Shown piece by piece: positions 50,912 to 60,172 of a stretch of DNA of 64,000 nt. The position numbers and the translations under genes were made by a program. Within the stretch, counting starts at the first letter, position 1. Each line of letters opens with the position of its first letter. Source of the DNA: JALEFZ01 sp039820545 (GTDB lineage: Bacteria > Bacteroidota > Bacteroidia > J057). The DNA lies in contig JBCBPW010000005.1 in NCBI GenBank assembly GCA_039820545.1, forward strand, positions 101,087 to 165,086. Direction: 5' to 3'. A model generated the notes under the pieces. That model worked only from the letters and a program-made list of their open reading frames with translations, was not told the DNA's origin and did not search any database.

Positions 50912-52405
50912 TCATTCGTCTGAAGTACTTTTTAGGTCTGCTAGTGCTGCTTTCGTACGGTTTTCTAATCCTGCTTGGTAGAAAAACTCATCATATTTCA
51001 GAGCGGCTTTGTAGTAAACTTCGGCATCCTCCTTACGTGCTTGTTCATGCGCGATCTCTCCCAAGAAATAGCTGGCATAGGCTTGCAGCCATTTATTTTC
51101 TTCTATTCCTGTATGCTGAATACATTTTTCATAAGCTTCGATGGCTTGGGACAGCGCACCTTCTGAGTGAAAAATACGTGCTTGTCGGTAGTACATCTCT
51201 GTTCTAAAAGGAGACTGTGGAGGAAGCAAGAGCCCCAATTGGCTTAGGACAGCTTTGGCTTTTCTGTAGTATCCTCCATCAAAGTAGTTTCTCGCGCGAA
51301 ACAAAGAAAGGCTAATGGGATCGGGAGGAGTTGTGGCAAATTTTTTGGCCATGTACTCCGCGTATTCATCCTCATCAAAGCCTCCGTGTTGCTCTGCTGC
51401 AATCAATTGGAAAAAGGTCTGCCCCATTTGATAGCGGTTGTTGAGCGTAAGGGACATCCCTAGGCGAAAATACGCATCCGTACGCATGAGTTTTCCCTTA
51501 TAATCACGGACAAATAAAGCCAAATGGCGCTGCGCATTTCCATAGTCGTTGCGATAATAGTAGGATTTTCCCAGTAGGAAGTCCCAAAAGGGGATGTAGA
51601 ATACCCTGTCATTTTTGTATTGATCCACTTTTGAGAGGATGACCATCGCTTCATCATTGCGTTTGAGGCGCATGAGTCCACTGGCAAGCTGGTAGTCGAT
51701 CAAGATGTTGCCATTGAATTTCTGTTTTGCTGCGTACAATCTATCCAGGGCATCCAAAGGTTTGTCCAGCATAGATTTCTCTACCTGACACAGGACCAGT
51801 TGAGCTTCAATTTGGAGGAGAGTAGATTTTGCTGCTGCCTCTTCAAGTTGTTCGACACCCAGGGTGAGATCACCAGGATAGCCCAGCAGTTTGGCTAACC
51901 ATTGGTAGCGACGTGGGACATTTCCCAATAAGATATTGAATAGCCCCATGAACTTGAGGGATTCGACACTTTCGGGGTAGCGCTTTTGATATTTTTGGAT
52001 GAATCCGTAACAATTTTTCGCGTGGCGAATGGCATTGAGATAGTTTTGTTCCAAAAACTCGATAACGGCCCGCTTGCCGTGAAGCTCAGCCAAAAAGAGC
52101 TGTTGCTTATACTCGGAGAGTTCCTTAACAGCCGCTAGAGTCTCAGACCATTGGGTACGAAAGGTATCACTGTATACAGGATCAAGGGTACCTAGAAATT
52201 TGTATAGTGGGATGTGGACCTGATAAAATTGTCTGTCCCCTTTGTGGGAAAGCTGTCGGATATAATCATCTGCCAAATCAAACTCATAGGCCATAAGATG
52301 GTATTCCACCTTCTTGCGGAGAAAATCCTCATTGATCGCCCAGGATGACTGGATTCCTGAGCAAACCATCAAGAGTAGGAGGTGAAATAAAAGTTTTCTC
52401 ATCAT
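50912..52405 (-). CDS. Secreted TPR repeat protein
   Basis: The 497-residue product starts at the ATG at 52405 (MMRKLLFHLLLLMVCSG), where a signal peptide is clear; the frame is open to an earlier ATG at 52417. After it, about 10-12 tetratricopeptide-like helical pairs follow (AVIEFLEQNYLNAIRHAKNCYGF, YRNDYGNAQRHLALFVRDYKG, SEGALSQAIEAYEKCIQHTG). This kind of periplasmic TPR rod scaffolds envelope complexes; the partner is unknown. It resembles but does not duplicate the TPR-metallopeptidase at 20.0 kb. Single gene on the minus strand. Confidence 0.82.
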   Translation of the reverse strand: MMRKLLFHLLLLMVCSGIQSSWAINEDFLRKKVEYHLMAYEFDLADDYIRQLSHKGDRQFYQVHIPLYKFLGTLDPVYSDTFRTQWSETLAAVKELSEYKQQLFLAELHGKRAVIEFLEQNYLNAIRHAKNCYGFIQKYQKRYPESVESLKFMGLFNILLGNVPRRYQWLAKLLGYPGDLTLGVEQLEEAAAKSTLLQIEAQLVLCQVEKSMLDKPLDALDRLYAAKQKFNGNILIDYQLASGLMRLKRNDEAMVILSKVDQYKNDRVFYIPFWDFLLGKSYYYRNDYGNAQRHLALFVRDYKGKLMRTDAYFRLGMSLTLNNRYQMGQTFFQLIAAEQHGGFDEDEYAEYMAKKFATTPPDPISLSLFRARNYFDGGYYRKAKAVLSQLGLLLPPQSPFRTEMYYRQARIFHSEGALSQAIEAYEKCIQHTGIEENKWLQAYASYFLGEIAHEQARKEDAEVYYKAALKYDEFFYQAGLENRTKAALADLKSTSDE

Positions 52406-52532
52406 ATGATTTTCCAACCAACTGAATATAGCACGAAGATGCGATAGCTTTCTCGTCTCTTATGTTAAATAGCTGACAGGTTGGTGCCTTAAATAGAGAA
52501 ATAAATCTACCCTTAATGACTGACAAAAAAGT

Positions 52533-53339
52533 TCAAGAATGCTTGGCTGTGAGAATGAGTGCATCTCCGATGGCAAGTTTACCTTGTACCAGTGGATACA
52601 TATTCATGCCAAATAATACCTTATGTCCATCCCTTCTATAAGTACTCAGTGTGCGCATGGGCTCCTGCCCTTTCTCTCCAGTGTCTTGATTGATGGTGAT
52701 GACTTGGCAGCGTGCGCAGGGCTTAGTTCCTTTGAGCACAGCATCTCCTATCCTGACCTCGTCAAAAGCATCCTCCTCTCCCGCATGCCCTCCTTCAAAG
52801 ACAAGGTTGGGTCGAAAGCGATTCATCGGAACGGGCGTATCCAATCGTTCATTTAGATCTGCCAACGTAGACTCACCTACGATGAGAATCGGGTAGCCAT
52901 CAGCAAAACTGACATTGGCACCATCGGGCGCATAGGCAGGATCTATCTGGCGAGGCGATTGATCGGGCATGTACACAAGATGCACGGGACGCTGAAGAAG
53001 TTGACTGAACCAAGCATCGGCTTCTGCTCCACATTGGATAGCCTCTACTGTATCATCCCAAATCTGTACGGTCATTGTAGCTCCTTCTCTAGGATGCAAA
53101 GGAACCCAAAGGGGCGCTGATCGAGACATTCTATGGTCAATCTTGAGTTGATTGGATTCTAGAGAAACAGAGAAAAGCGCCAATTCGGTAGAGGATCGTT
53201 GCGTCAGGAATTGCCCATCAGGGTCTACGAGCATCCAGCGACGATCATAGGCGATGCCTCTTTCATTTACTTCTGTTTCTGCCAGCGTGATTCCCCCCAA
53301 TGATTTGATGGGGTAGCAGTATATTCCAGTGAGTTTCAT
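52533..53339 (-). CDS. MOSC domain protein (mARC/YcbX-like)
   Basis: The 268-residue protein has an N-terminal MOSC_N beta-barrel domain (MKLTGIYCYPIKSLGGITL, AYDRRWMLVDPDGQFLTQR) and a MOSC domain. The key cysteine region is TKPCARCQV (C208, C211), with GGHAGEEDAFDEV before it. Such proteins bind the molybdenum cofactor and reduce N-hydroxylated compounds when paired with an electron donor, as in YcbX and mARC. The YcbX-type ferredoxin domain is absent, so a separate donor is needed. It is followed on the same strand by the TPR gene. Confidence 0.88.
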   Translation of the reverse strand: MKLTGIYCYPIKSLGGITLAETEVNERGIAYDRRWMLVDPDGQFLTQRSSTELALFSVSLESNQLKIDHRMSRSAPLWVPLHPREGATMTVQIWDDTVEAIQCGAEADAWFSQLLQRPVHLVYMPDQSPRQIDPAYAPDGANVSFADGYPILIVGESTLADLNERLDTPVPMNRFRPNLVFEGGHAGEEDAFDEVRIGDAVLKGTKPCARCQVITINQDTGEKGQEPMRTLSTYRRDGHKVLFGMNMYPLVQGKLAIGDALILTAKHS

Positions 53340-53366
53340 TTTGCAATCTACAACCTGTAGAGTTGC

Positions 53367-54344
53367 TTAATAAAACAAATTGGGATAATCATCCACAAAT
53401 TTCTTATCAAATCGGATGATAAAGAATGTTGCCAAAAGAAGGACCATCATACCTGCCAATCCTGTAGAGGAGGTGAGAAGTGAGTGTCCATCATAAAGGA
53501 AGATCATGCCCATCGCACCAACATTATTCAGGATACTGGTGACTGTCGCGGAGGCATAGATACTGCGGGTGCGCTGTGCTAGCCAAGCTAAGGGGAAAGA
53601 CATGGCGACACAAAATCCGATGATGGCCATCATTTCCCAAAGCATATCTGATAAGGGCAAGAGGGTCAGGTCGTTGTAAACGATATAGGGAATTAAGTTC
53701 CAAAGTCCCCAAAGCCCTCCAAGGACAAAGTTGGACTCTATGAATCCCATGCTACGGGTCTCGGTAAGCATGAATCCACGCCAGCCCACTTCTTCTCCTA
53801 CCGTGTAGACCATACCCACTGTCAGACCTGCGATCAAACCAATGACGGTAAGCATAATGAGTAATGAGGCAATTTCGCTGGGAAGACCCTGAGCTTGGAC
53901 CAAATGCATGAAATCCACTCCTACATATTGCAAGAACCACTGGTTGAGGAAATCCATCTTATAGACAGGAGGAAACTGCGCAATCCATACAGGATCGATG
54001 GTCTGGGTGATGACCTCTCCAAAACCAGGGATGCGGAATACATTACCTAGTAGGAATACGACGCCCAAACTACCTAGGACAAGAATAAAGGGAACCAGAA
54101 TGGTCAATCCGATCCAGCGAAAGGAGTAGCGTTTGCGATTCCAGCCGTACTTCGCCATGGAGCCTTGGTAGAGCCACCGCTGAGTGAGGATAGCAGCCAG
54201 AGCTGGCGTCCACGCAAATGCAATGGGACCCACAAAAGGGAATATCATAGACTGAGGGTCTAAAAACATCTTGGGCAGGAAGGCTGCCAAAATGCCCAAA
54301 CCAAAAGTAAATGCAAGGAATGTCAGTATCTTTTGCCGATCCAT
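53367..54344 (-). CDS. CPBP family membrane protein, EExxxR kept but both histidines lost
   Basis: The 325-residue integral membrane protein has about eight spans. The CPBP (Abi/CAAX-like) motif 1, EExxxR, is exact: E184-E185-V-G-W-R189. Motif 2, usually F/W-x-x-x-H as in GLWHLP, reads GLWGLWNLIPYI, with Asn for His. Motif 3, usually H-x-x-x-N, reads SATVTSILNN, with Thr for His. With both histidines gone the intramembrane protease activity is doubtful, so it may act as a binding protein. It is single, 28 bases downstream of the MOSC gene start on the minus strand. Confidence 0.85.
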   Translation of the reverse strand: MDRQKILTFLAFTFGLGILAAFLPKMFLDPQSMIFPFVGPIAFAWTPALAAILTQRWLYQGSMAKYGWNRKRYSFRWIGLTILVPFILVLGSLGVVFLLGNVFRIPGFGEVITQTIDPVWIAQFPPVYKMDFLNQWFLQYVGVDFMHLVQAQGLPSEIASLLIMLTVIGLIAGLTVGMVYTVGEEVGWRGFMLTETRSMGFIESNFVLGGLWGLWNLIPYIVYNDLTLLPLSDMLWEMMAIIGFCVAMSFPLAWLAQRTRSIYASATVTSILNNVGAMGMIFLYDGHSLLTSSTGLAGMMVLLLATFFIIRFDKKFVDDYPNLFY

Positions 54345-54773
54345 ACCGAGTATTTATTGAGCCAGGCGCAAACTGGCGGCTGGAAGCAGAATTTTTGTGT
54401 GAGAAGGAAAAATAAAGTTTGTTTTTCCTTCTTAAGCCTTATTTATTACAAGACTTTTCTGAATGTAAGGTTCAAATAAAGTCTCAGACAAGTTAAAAAT
54501 GTAGTATCCGAGAGGATAACTCAATATACGAAAATTGGACTGTGCGTGTTGGGGAGGAAGGATTTTTTTTGTGAGAAGTCCTACATATGTCTATCCATGT
54601 ACTAGTCGATCTATGGAAGATATAGTGTAAGGCATCACTGAAAATAATAAAGCCCCTGAATACATATGGCACTCAAGGGCTCGTAGAATATACACGGAAC
54701 TTTATGTAAAGCAGAAGATCTACTACTTACACTTCAGGTCTGGTATCCAGCCTTTGTAAGTCTGTCATCTATA
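54345..54773. other. Intergenic region between the CPBP gene and dnaJ
   Basis: This 429-base gap contains the upstream region of the CPBP gene on its left and the minus-strand terminator after dnaJ on its right. No ORF or repeat is supportable. Confidence 0.5.
54641..54681 (-). terminator. Terminator after dnaJ
   Basis: Read on the minus strand, a 9-bp stem AGCCCTTGA / TTCAGGGGCT with one G-U pair is followed by TTATTATTTT. It lies 93 bases after the dnaJ stop. Confidence 0.7.
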
Positions 54774-55925
54774 TTAATTGAAATATTCTCGAATGCGTGA
54801 GAATAATCCTTTTTGCTCTTTAGAGGGCGTAGGTTGAAAATTATTGGCCTCTCTAAGTCGTTCCAGCATTTTTTTCTCCTCGCCTGTTAGATTTTCGGGT
54901 GTCCATACATTGATGTGGACGAGCAGATTACCTGTTCCATAACCGTTGATATTGGTTAGCCCTTTTCCTTTCAAACGGACGATTTTTCCGCTTTGCGTAC
55001 CTGCGGGGATCTTGATTCGTACTTTGTTGTCCAGTGTCGGAATCTCCACCTGCTTACCAAGCGCAGCATCTGGGAAGCTGATGAACAACTCATGAATCAG
55101 ATTGTCACCATCTCTTTCGAACAGTTCGGATGGTTCTTCTTCGATTTGAATGATCAAGTCACCACTTGGTCCACCTCTGAGGCCTGCATTTCCTTTACCC
55201 GACATTTTAAGGTTCATGCCATCCTCTACACCTGCGGGAATAGGAATATTCACGACTTCTTCTGTATCTACACGGCCAGATCCTTCGCAGACGTTGCAGC
55301 TACGGGAAATGATTTTGCCTTCTCCTTGGCAGGTAGGGCAGGTCGTGACCACAATCTGCTGGAAGAATCCTCCTCCTGCTTGCTGGCGAATCTCCCCTTG
55401 CCCATTGCATGTGGGACATACAGTGAAGGCTGTACCATTTTCGGCACCTGTGCCGTAGCATGCTTCGCAGGCGACTTTGCGGGGGATCTTGATCTTTTTC
55501 TCTACACCTGTAGCGACCTGGTGTAAGTTCATCTTGAGCTTGATACGGATATCTGATCCTCGCTGACCACGTCTGCGACGGCGGCGCCCTCCGCCTCCGC
55601 GACCTCCAAACACATCTCCAAACGCACTGTCTCCAAAGATATCGCTGAATTGGCTGAAGATGTCTTCGAAATTGCCCGAACCCCCAAATCCTCCTGCACC
55701 TCCGACACCTGCATGTCCAAATCTATCGTACTGAGCCCGTTTCTGATCATCACTTAATACTTCGTAGGCCTCAGCTGCTTCTTTAAATTTATCTTCAGCT
55801 TCTTTATTGTCTGGGTTTTTATCAGGGTGATATTTGATAGCCATCTTGCGATAAGCTTTCTTCAGCTCATCCTTTGTAGCTACCTTCTCGACCCCAAGTA
55901 CCTCGTAATAATCTCTTTTTGCCAT
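54774..55925 (-). CDS. dnaJ: Chaperone protein DnaJ
   Basis: DnaJ stimulates DnaK ATPase activity and binds unfolded proteins. It is 383 residues with a J-domain at 1-70 (H33-P34-D35). A Gly-rich linker follows, carrying an unusual run of six arginines (R114-R119). The central zinc-binding domain has four CxxCxGxG motifs (CEACYGTG, CPTCNGQG, CPTCQGEG, CNVCEGSG). The C-terminal substrate domain follows, with the usual VEIPTLDNKVRIKIPAGTQ stretch. It is 158 bases downstream of grpE on the same strand. dnaK is not in the window. Confidence 0.97.
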   Translation of the reverse strand: MAKRDYYEVLGVEKVATKDELKKAYRKMAIKYHPDKNPDNKEAEDKFKEAAEAYEVLSDDQKRAQYDRFGHAGVGGAGGFGGSGNFEDIFSQFSDIFGDSAFGDVFGGRGGGGRRRRRRGQRGSDIRIKLKMNLHQVATGVEKKIKIPRKVACEACYGTGAENGTAFTVCPTCNGQGEIRQQAGGGFFQQIVVTTCPTCQGEGKIISRSCNVCEGSGRVDTEEVVNIPIPAGVEDGMNLKMSGKGNAGLRGGPSGDLIIQIEEEPSELFERDGDNLIHELFISFPDAALGKQVEIPTLDNKVRIKIPAGTQSGKIVRLKGKGLTNINGYGTGNLLVHINVWTPENLTGEEKKMLERLREANNFQPTPSKEQKGLFSRIREYFN

Positions 55926-56083
55926 AACTAAAATTGGTCAGCCCGCGAGGGGCATGTAAAAAATGAGATCTTAAGAACTCTTTATCAACTCAAAAGAGAA
56001 AAACTTGACTTTGCCTAAATAGTTGTTGGTATTTTTTCCGCATCATAAAATAATGGGAAAATCATGCTCATTTGATCCATCTG

Positions 56084-56743
56084 TCACTCACCGACGACCA
56101 CTTTTGCAAAGCGAATCACCTTATCCTTGAGTTTGTATCCTTTTTCTATCTCGTCGATGATGATTCCTTGCTGGTCCTCAGCAGGTGCTGGTATGGTCGC
56201 AATGGCTTCGTGAATCGCAGAATCAAAGGGCTTTCCTTTAGTCTCGAGAATCTCTAGCCCAATTTTGCCCAACTGCTTCTTCATACTGTTGCTGACAAGC
56301 GTAATCCCTTCTTTGACAGCTGTCAAATTGTCAGTCTTTTCGATGGCAGAAAGGGTGCGATCGAAATTGTCAAGAATGGGAAGAAGCGTGACGAGCAGAT
56401 CTTCATTGGCAAAGCGGACAGTATCCCGCGTTTCTTTTTCCTTGCGCTTGCGGAAGTTGACAAAGTCTGCTTGAAGGCGCATGTTGATGTCTTGTTCTTC
56501 CGAGAGCTTACGATCCTTTTCACGTAGTGCCAACTGAAGATTCGCGATGATTTCCATGGCTTTATCCAGATCTTCAGGCGTTTCGTTTGTATCTTCTTCG
56601 GGTGCTGCCTTGGCACCAGCATCTGCCTCTTCGACCTGTGCTTCCGTATGGTTTTGTGATTCTCCTCCTACGTTCTCCTCTTGCTGTGTGGTTTCTGCCT
56701 CTTGATCAGGAGATACCTTTTGGTCTTTCAGCTCTTCATTCAT
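56084..56743 (-). CDS. grpE: Nucleotide exchange factor GrpE
   Basis: GrpE releases ADP from DnaK. It is 219 residues. The first 60 are acidic and low-complexity (Gln/Glu/Ala-rich), then a coiled coil with RKRKEKETRDTVRFANEDLLVTLLPILDNFDR. The four-helix and beta-wing head carries the signature GLEILETKGKPFDSAIHEAIA, and the protein ends with VIRFAKVVVGE. Unlike many bacteria, it is not grouped with hrcA or dnaK, and no CIRCE element is visible upstream. It is divergent from the parvulin cluster across 372 bases. Confidence 0.96.
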   Translation of the reverse strand: MNEELKDQKVSPDQEAETTQQEENVGGESQNHTEAQVEEADAGAKAAPEEDTNETPEDLDKAMEIIANLQLALREKDRKLSEEQDINMRLQADFVNFRKRKEKETRDTVRFANEDLLVTLLPILDNFDRTLSAIEKTDNLTAVKEGITLVSNSMKKQLGKIGLEILETKGKPFDSAIHEAIATIPAPAEDQQGIIIDEIEKGYKLKDKVIRFAKVVVGE

Positions 56744-57115
56744 AGGTATGGGATGATTTTCAGCTATCTATAAGGTGTTTTGTACAAAAAGGGATGGCAC
56801 AATGTATGCCAATGACAAGATGTCCTTTTACCTTGTCTCTTTGTCACATTCGTGACCGCGCAAAATTAGGAAAGAAGTTGATTCTCCCCTCACTTTTTCT
56901 ACGAATACTTTTCATGAGTATAAATCTGAAAGCGGATAAATAGTTTTCGTTTGCCTAATTAGTGGGGAGATTGCGGGAAAATAGGATGAGAGAAGGGGAA
57001 TGTATCCGTTAAGATTTCGATATATAGGACAGATGCATTTCCCTGCATTTCTTTAATTGGTTCATATTACTAAATTTGCTCAGCTTAAAAATTTGATAAA
57101 AAGACAAATTCACCT
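56744..57115. other. Divergent promoter region between grpE and the parvulin gene
   Basis: This 372-base region should carry the promoters of grpE (minus) and of the chaperone cluster (plus). A perfect palindrome GTCAC-ATTC-GTGAC lies at 56843-56856, about 100 bases upstream of the grpE ATG, and is the only dyad that stands out. No CIRCE-type TTAGCACTC repeat was found. Confidence 0.4.
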
Positions 57116-59107
57116 ATGTACAGAAGCATCCTATTGTATCTGTTGCACTTGGTATTGGCTATTGGCCTTGTAGCTCCAGTTGCCGCGCAACCGAAAAAGA
57201 AGAAGAAGAAAAAACAAGTATCGCTCCTCACTTTTGATCAAGGTATGGTCACCAAGTCTGAGTTTGAGCGTGTATATGCCAAAAATAATGGAGGGTTGGA
57301 GGCCGTACAGGTACATACTCCCGAGCAATATCGCGAGTACCTTGACCTCTACATCAATTTCAAAAGGAAAGTATTTGCAGCAGAAGCACAGGGCTTGCAA
57401 GATACAGAAGCGTTCCAGCGCGAATTCAATCAGTACAAAAAACAACTGGTTCAGCCTTATCTTTCTGCTAAAGATGTAGAGGAGAAGCTGATCCAGGAAG
57501 CCTTTGATCGCTCACAAGAGCTCGTCAATGCAAGTCATCTGCTGATCCGTGTCGCTGAAGATGCGATTCCGTCCGATACCATGAAGGCATATGAGCGGAT
57601 CTTGTCTTTGCGCGATTCTATCGTCAAGGATGGCAAATCATTTGATTTGATGGCTGAGAGATACTCCGAAGACCCTTCAGCCAAAGAAAACAAAGGAAAT
57701 CTGGGATATTTTTCGGCATTTGCCATGGTTTATCCTTTTGAGACAGCTGCCTTTACGACTGATGTAGGCGCAATCTCAACACCCATTCGTACGCAGTTTG
57801 GCTATCACATCGTGAAGGTCAATGACAAGATCAAGAATGAAGGAACCAAGCAGGCGGCACACATCATCGTGCGGATCGGAGATCGCTACAGTGCCAAGGA
57901 CGAAGCCCAAGCAGAAAAGATCATCAATGAAATCTATGAAAAGCTAAAAGGGGGAGATGCATTTGCCGATCTCGCAAGTCAATATTCAGATGATCCTAAT
58001 ACGGCCAATCGTGGGGGAGATCTAGGAACAGGACGTCTCTTACCTGTGATGGAAGACATCAAAATGAAGCTCAGTAAGGATGCTTATTCGGAGCCATTTC
58101 AGACCCCATATGGCTTTCATATCTTGACAGTGACTGAGGTAGAAGGCTTGGGGAGTTTTGATGAATCAAGACCTCAGCTCAAGCAGAAGATCTCGCGTGA
58201 CAGTCGTGCGCAGATCAGTCGAAATGCCCTTTTGGAGCGTGTCAAAACGGACAATAATTATCAGAGCTTCGAAGAGCCTATCCAAGAATTAAAAGAAGTT
58301 GTAGATGGTCGGTTCGCTCGTGGAGGTTGGAGACCTGATTCTACGACGGATGAGCTAATGGCCAAGAAGCTCTTTACTTTAGGCGAAGACTTTGAAGCAA
58401 CTGTGCAAGACATGATCGACGTATACAGCAGTCGACGCTTGCGTTTTCCCCGTCTAAGCCCATCAGATGCTGTAGATCAGGTTTTTAATACGTACTTAGA
58501 GGGCGAATTGCTGGCTTACGAAGAAGCACAGCTTCCCAATAAAAATGAGGACTTTCGCAATCTGCTGCAAGAGTATCGCGACGGTATTCTCCTTTTTACG
58601 CTGATGGAGCAGAAGGTCTGGAAAAAAGCTGTGCAGGATACGACAGGTCTAGAAGAATACTACGAGGCGAATAGAGAATCATTCAAGGCCAATGAAAGAC
58701 TGGATGTACGTGAGTATCGTGCAGAGACCGAAGAGGCGATGGTGAAAGTAAAAGAAGCATTGAAGATGGGGATGACCGACCAACAGATTGATTCTGCTTT
58801 TAATGAAAACTCTCCCATCAATGTGCGGATTACCTCTCAGACGTATGAGAAAGGTGCAGGAGGATTGGATGAAGCGATTTTTGCCCAAGAAAAAGGGTAC
58901 ATTTCAGACCCCCTATCCGCGAGCTCTTTCTATCGAGTCATCGTAATCGAGGATAAACGTCCCGAAGGAATCAAGACATTTGACGAAGCCAAATCAGAGT
59001 GCATCACCCGCTATCAGGATTATCTGGAGCAGACGTGGTTGGATGAATTGGCACAAACATATCCCGTAAAGATCAATGAGAAGGCATTTAAGAAATTGTA
59101 CAAATAA
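57116..59107 (+). CDS. Parvulin-type peptidyl-prolyl isomerase, exported
   Basis: The 663-residue exported chaperone has a signal peptide ending VAAQ and then a striking run of seven lysines (PKKKKKKKQ) in the mature part. SurA-N-like helical parts frame two parvulin (PPIC) domains at about 130-230 and 245-340: the first holds ASHLLIRV, the second AAHIIVRI with GFHILTVTEV later. A long charged C-terminal region follows. It should help fold outer-membrane proteins in the periplasm. It is the first of three such genes in a row and overlaps the next start by 32 bases. Confidence 0.9.
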   Translation: MYRSILLYLLHLVLAIGLVAPVAAQPKKKKKKKQVSLLTFDQGMVTKSEFERVYAKNNGGLEAVQVHTPEQYREYLDLYINFKRKVFAAEAQGLQDTEAFQREFNQYKKQLVQPYLSAKDVEEKLIQEAFDRSQELVNASHLLIRVAEDAIPSDTMKAYERILSLRDSIVKDGKSFDLMAERYSEDPSAKENKGNLGYFSAFAMVYPFETAAFTTDVGAISTPIRTQFGYHIVKVNDKIKNEGTKQAAHIIVRIGDRYSAKDEAQAEKIINEIYEKLKGGDAFADLASQYSDDPNTANRGGDLGTGRLLPVMEDIKMKLSKDAYSEPFQTPYGFHILTVTEVEGLGSFDESRPQLKQKISRDSRAQISRNALLERVKTDNNYQSFEEPIQELKEVVDGRFARGGWRPDSTTDELMAKKLFTLGEDFEATVQDMIDVYSSRRLRFPRLSPSDAVDQVFNTYLEGELLAYEEAQLPNKNEDFRNLLQEYRDGILLFTLMEQKVWKKAVQDTTGLEEYYEANRESFKANERLDVREYRAETEEAMVKVKEALKMGMTDQQIDSAFNENSPINVRITSQTYEKGAGGLDEAIFAQEKGYISDPLSASSFYRVIVIEDKRPEGIKTFDEAKSECITRYQDYLEQTWLDELAQTYPVKINEKAFKKLYK

Positions 59108-59978
59108 TTTTGCCCTTTACAACCTCTGCCTTGTATTCTCCGTCTCACTGTTAGTTGGGTTGACCAGCTGCAATAACCAGAAAGCGGGAACCAAGTCAGA
59201 GGTTGTTGCTACTTTTAGTGAACAGTCTTTGTTTCGCAAGGAGTTGGATTATTTTATTCCCGATAGTGTTTCTACGGCAGACAGCGCACGTTTTGCCAAA
59301 GATTATATCGAACAATGGATAGAAGATCGTGCGGTAGATGAAGCGGCCAAACGGACAATCCTAGGGCTAGACGAGGAGATTCAACCCAAGGTAGATGCCT
59401 ATGCACATACCTTGCGGGAGCAGGCTTTTGGTCAGTGGTTGATCGGTCAGAATGAAGATAAGTTCAAGGTGAGTGAAGCAGATGTTAGGGAGTATTATTT
59501 GAAATTCCCAGAGAAGTTTGTGAGTAATGAGGAATATTATCAGTTCTTTCATTTAGATACTAAGCTGGATCGTCAGTATCAGGTCGTCAATCAGATGGGT
59601 GCTAAAGATCAGGAGACAATAGACGAACTCATTGCTTATGCAGCCGAGTCTGCGGATACTTACAAGCTCGACAGCACGTATGTCAATGAACGCGCGCTGA
59701 TGGAATATGCACAAGGGTATTACTTTGGGAATATCCGTAAGGCCGTCAAAGGAAATGTGTATCCCTACGCGCATAAGAAAAATGATACGACCTATTATGA
59801 CTTCTTCAAAATGATCGATGTCATCAATGCGGGGGAGACCATGCCGCTAGTAATGGTGAAAGACCAAATCAAATTGATCATCCAAAACCAGCGGAAGCAA
59901 GCATTGGTCGAGCAGTATATCGCCCGACTCGTACAAGAAGCGAAAGCAACACAGCGAGCCAAGGTGTTTGCGAAGTAA
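59076..59978 (+). CDS. Lipoprotein chaperone-like protein, SurA-N related
   Basis: The 300-residue lipoprotein has a signal peptide ending LVGLTSC and therefore is anchored in the membrane facing the periplasm. The body is helical (EQWIEDRAVDEAAKRTILGLDEEIQPKVDAYAHTL; KDQIKLIIQNQRKQALVEQYIARLV) and matches the N-terminal helices of SurA/PpiD proteins, without a parvulin catalytic domain. It starts inside the end of the previous parvulin gene and sits before SurA, so it belongs to the same envelope-folding cluster. I infer an auxiliary chaperone. Confidence 0.8.
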   Translation: MRRHLRNCTNNFALYNLCLVFSVSLLVGLTSCNNQKAGTKSEVVATFSEQSLFRKELDYFIPDSVSTADSARFAKDYIEQWIEDRAVDEAAKRTILGLDEEIQPKVDAYAHTLREQAFGQWLIGQNEDKFKVSEADVREYYLKFPEKFVSNEEYYQFFHLDTKLDRQYQVVNQMGAKDQETIDELIAYAAESADTYKLDSTYVNERALMEYAQGYYFGNIRKAVKGNVYPYAHKKNDTTYYDFFKMIDVINAGETMPLVMVKDQIKLIIQNQRKQALVEQYIARLVQEAKATQRAKVFAK

Positions 59979-60172
59979 GGCAACGTATAAGACAATAGAT
60001 GAGGAGAGCAACATCTTCACTCCCTTTGTCTCGTTTAACATAGTTGAAAATGGAGGGATGCGAGTAGAAAAACAGAGATCAGAATTTAACGTGTGAATAT
60101 GTAAGATACCTGATTTCTTCCGACCATTTACTTCTTTAAAAATCGACTCTTTATTGTTATCTGTATATAATT

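Noticed and set aside
56744..57115. CIRCE or heat-shock sigma promoter before grpE
   Set aside because: No TTAGCACTC inverted repeat and no convincing sigma-32-type boxes. Only a short GTCAC palindrome is present, which is not specific.
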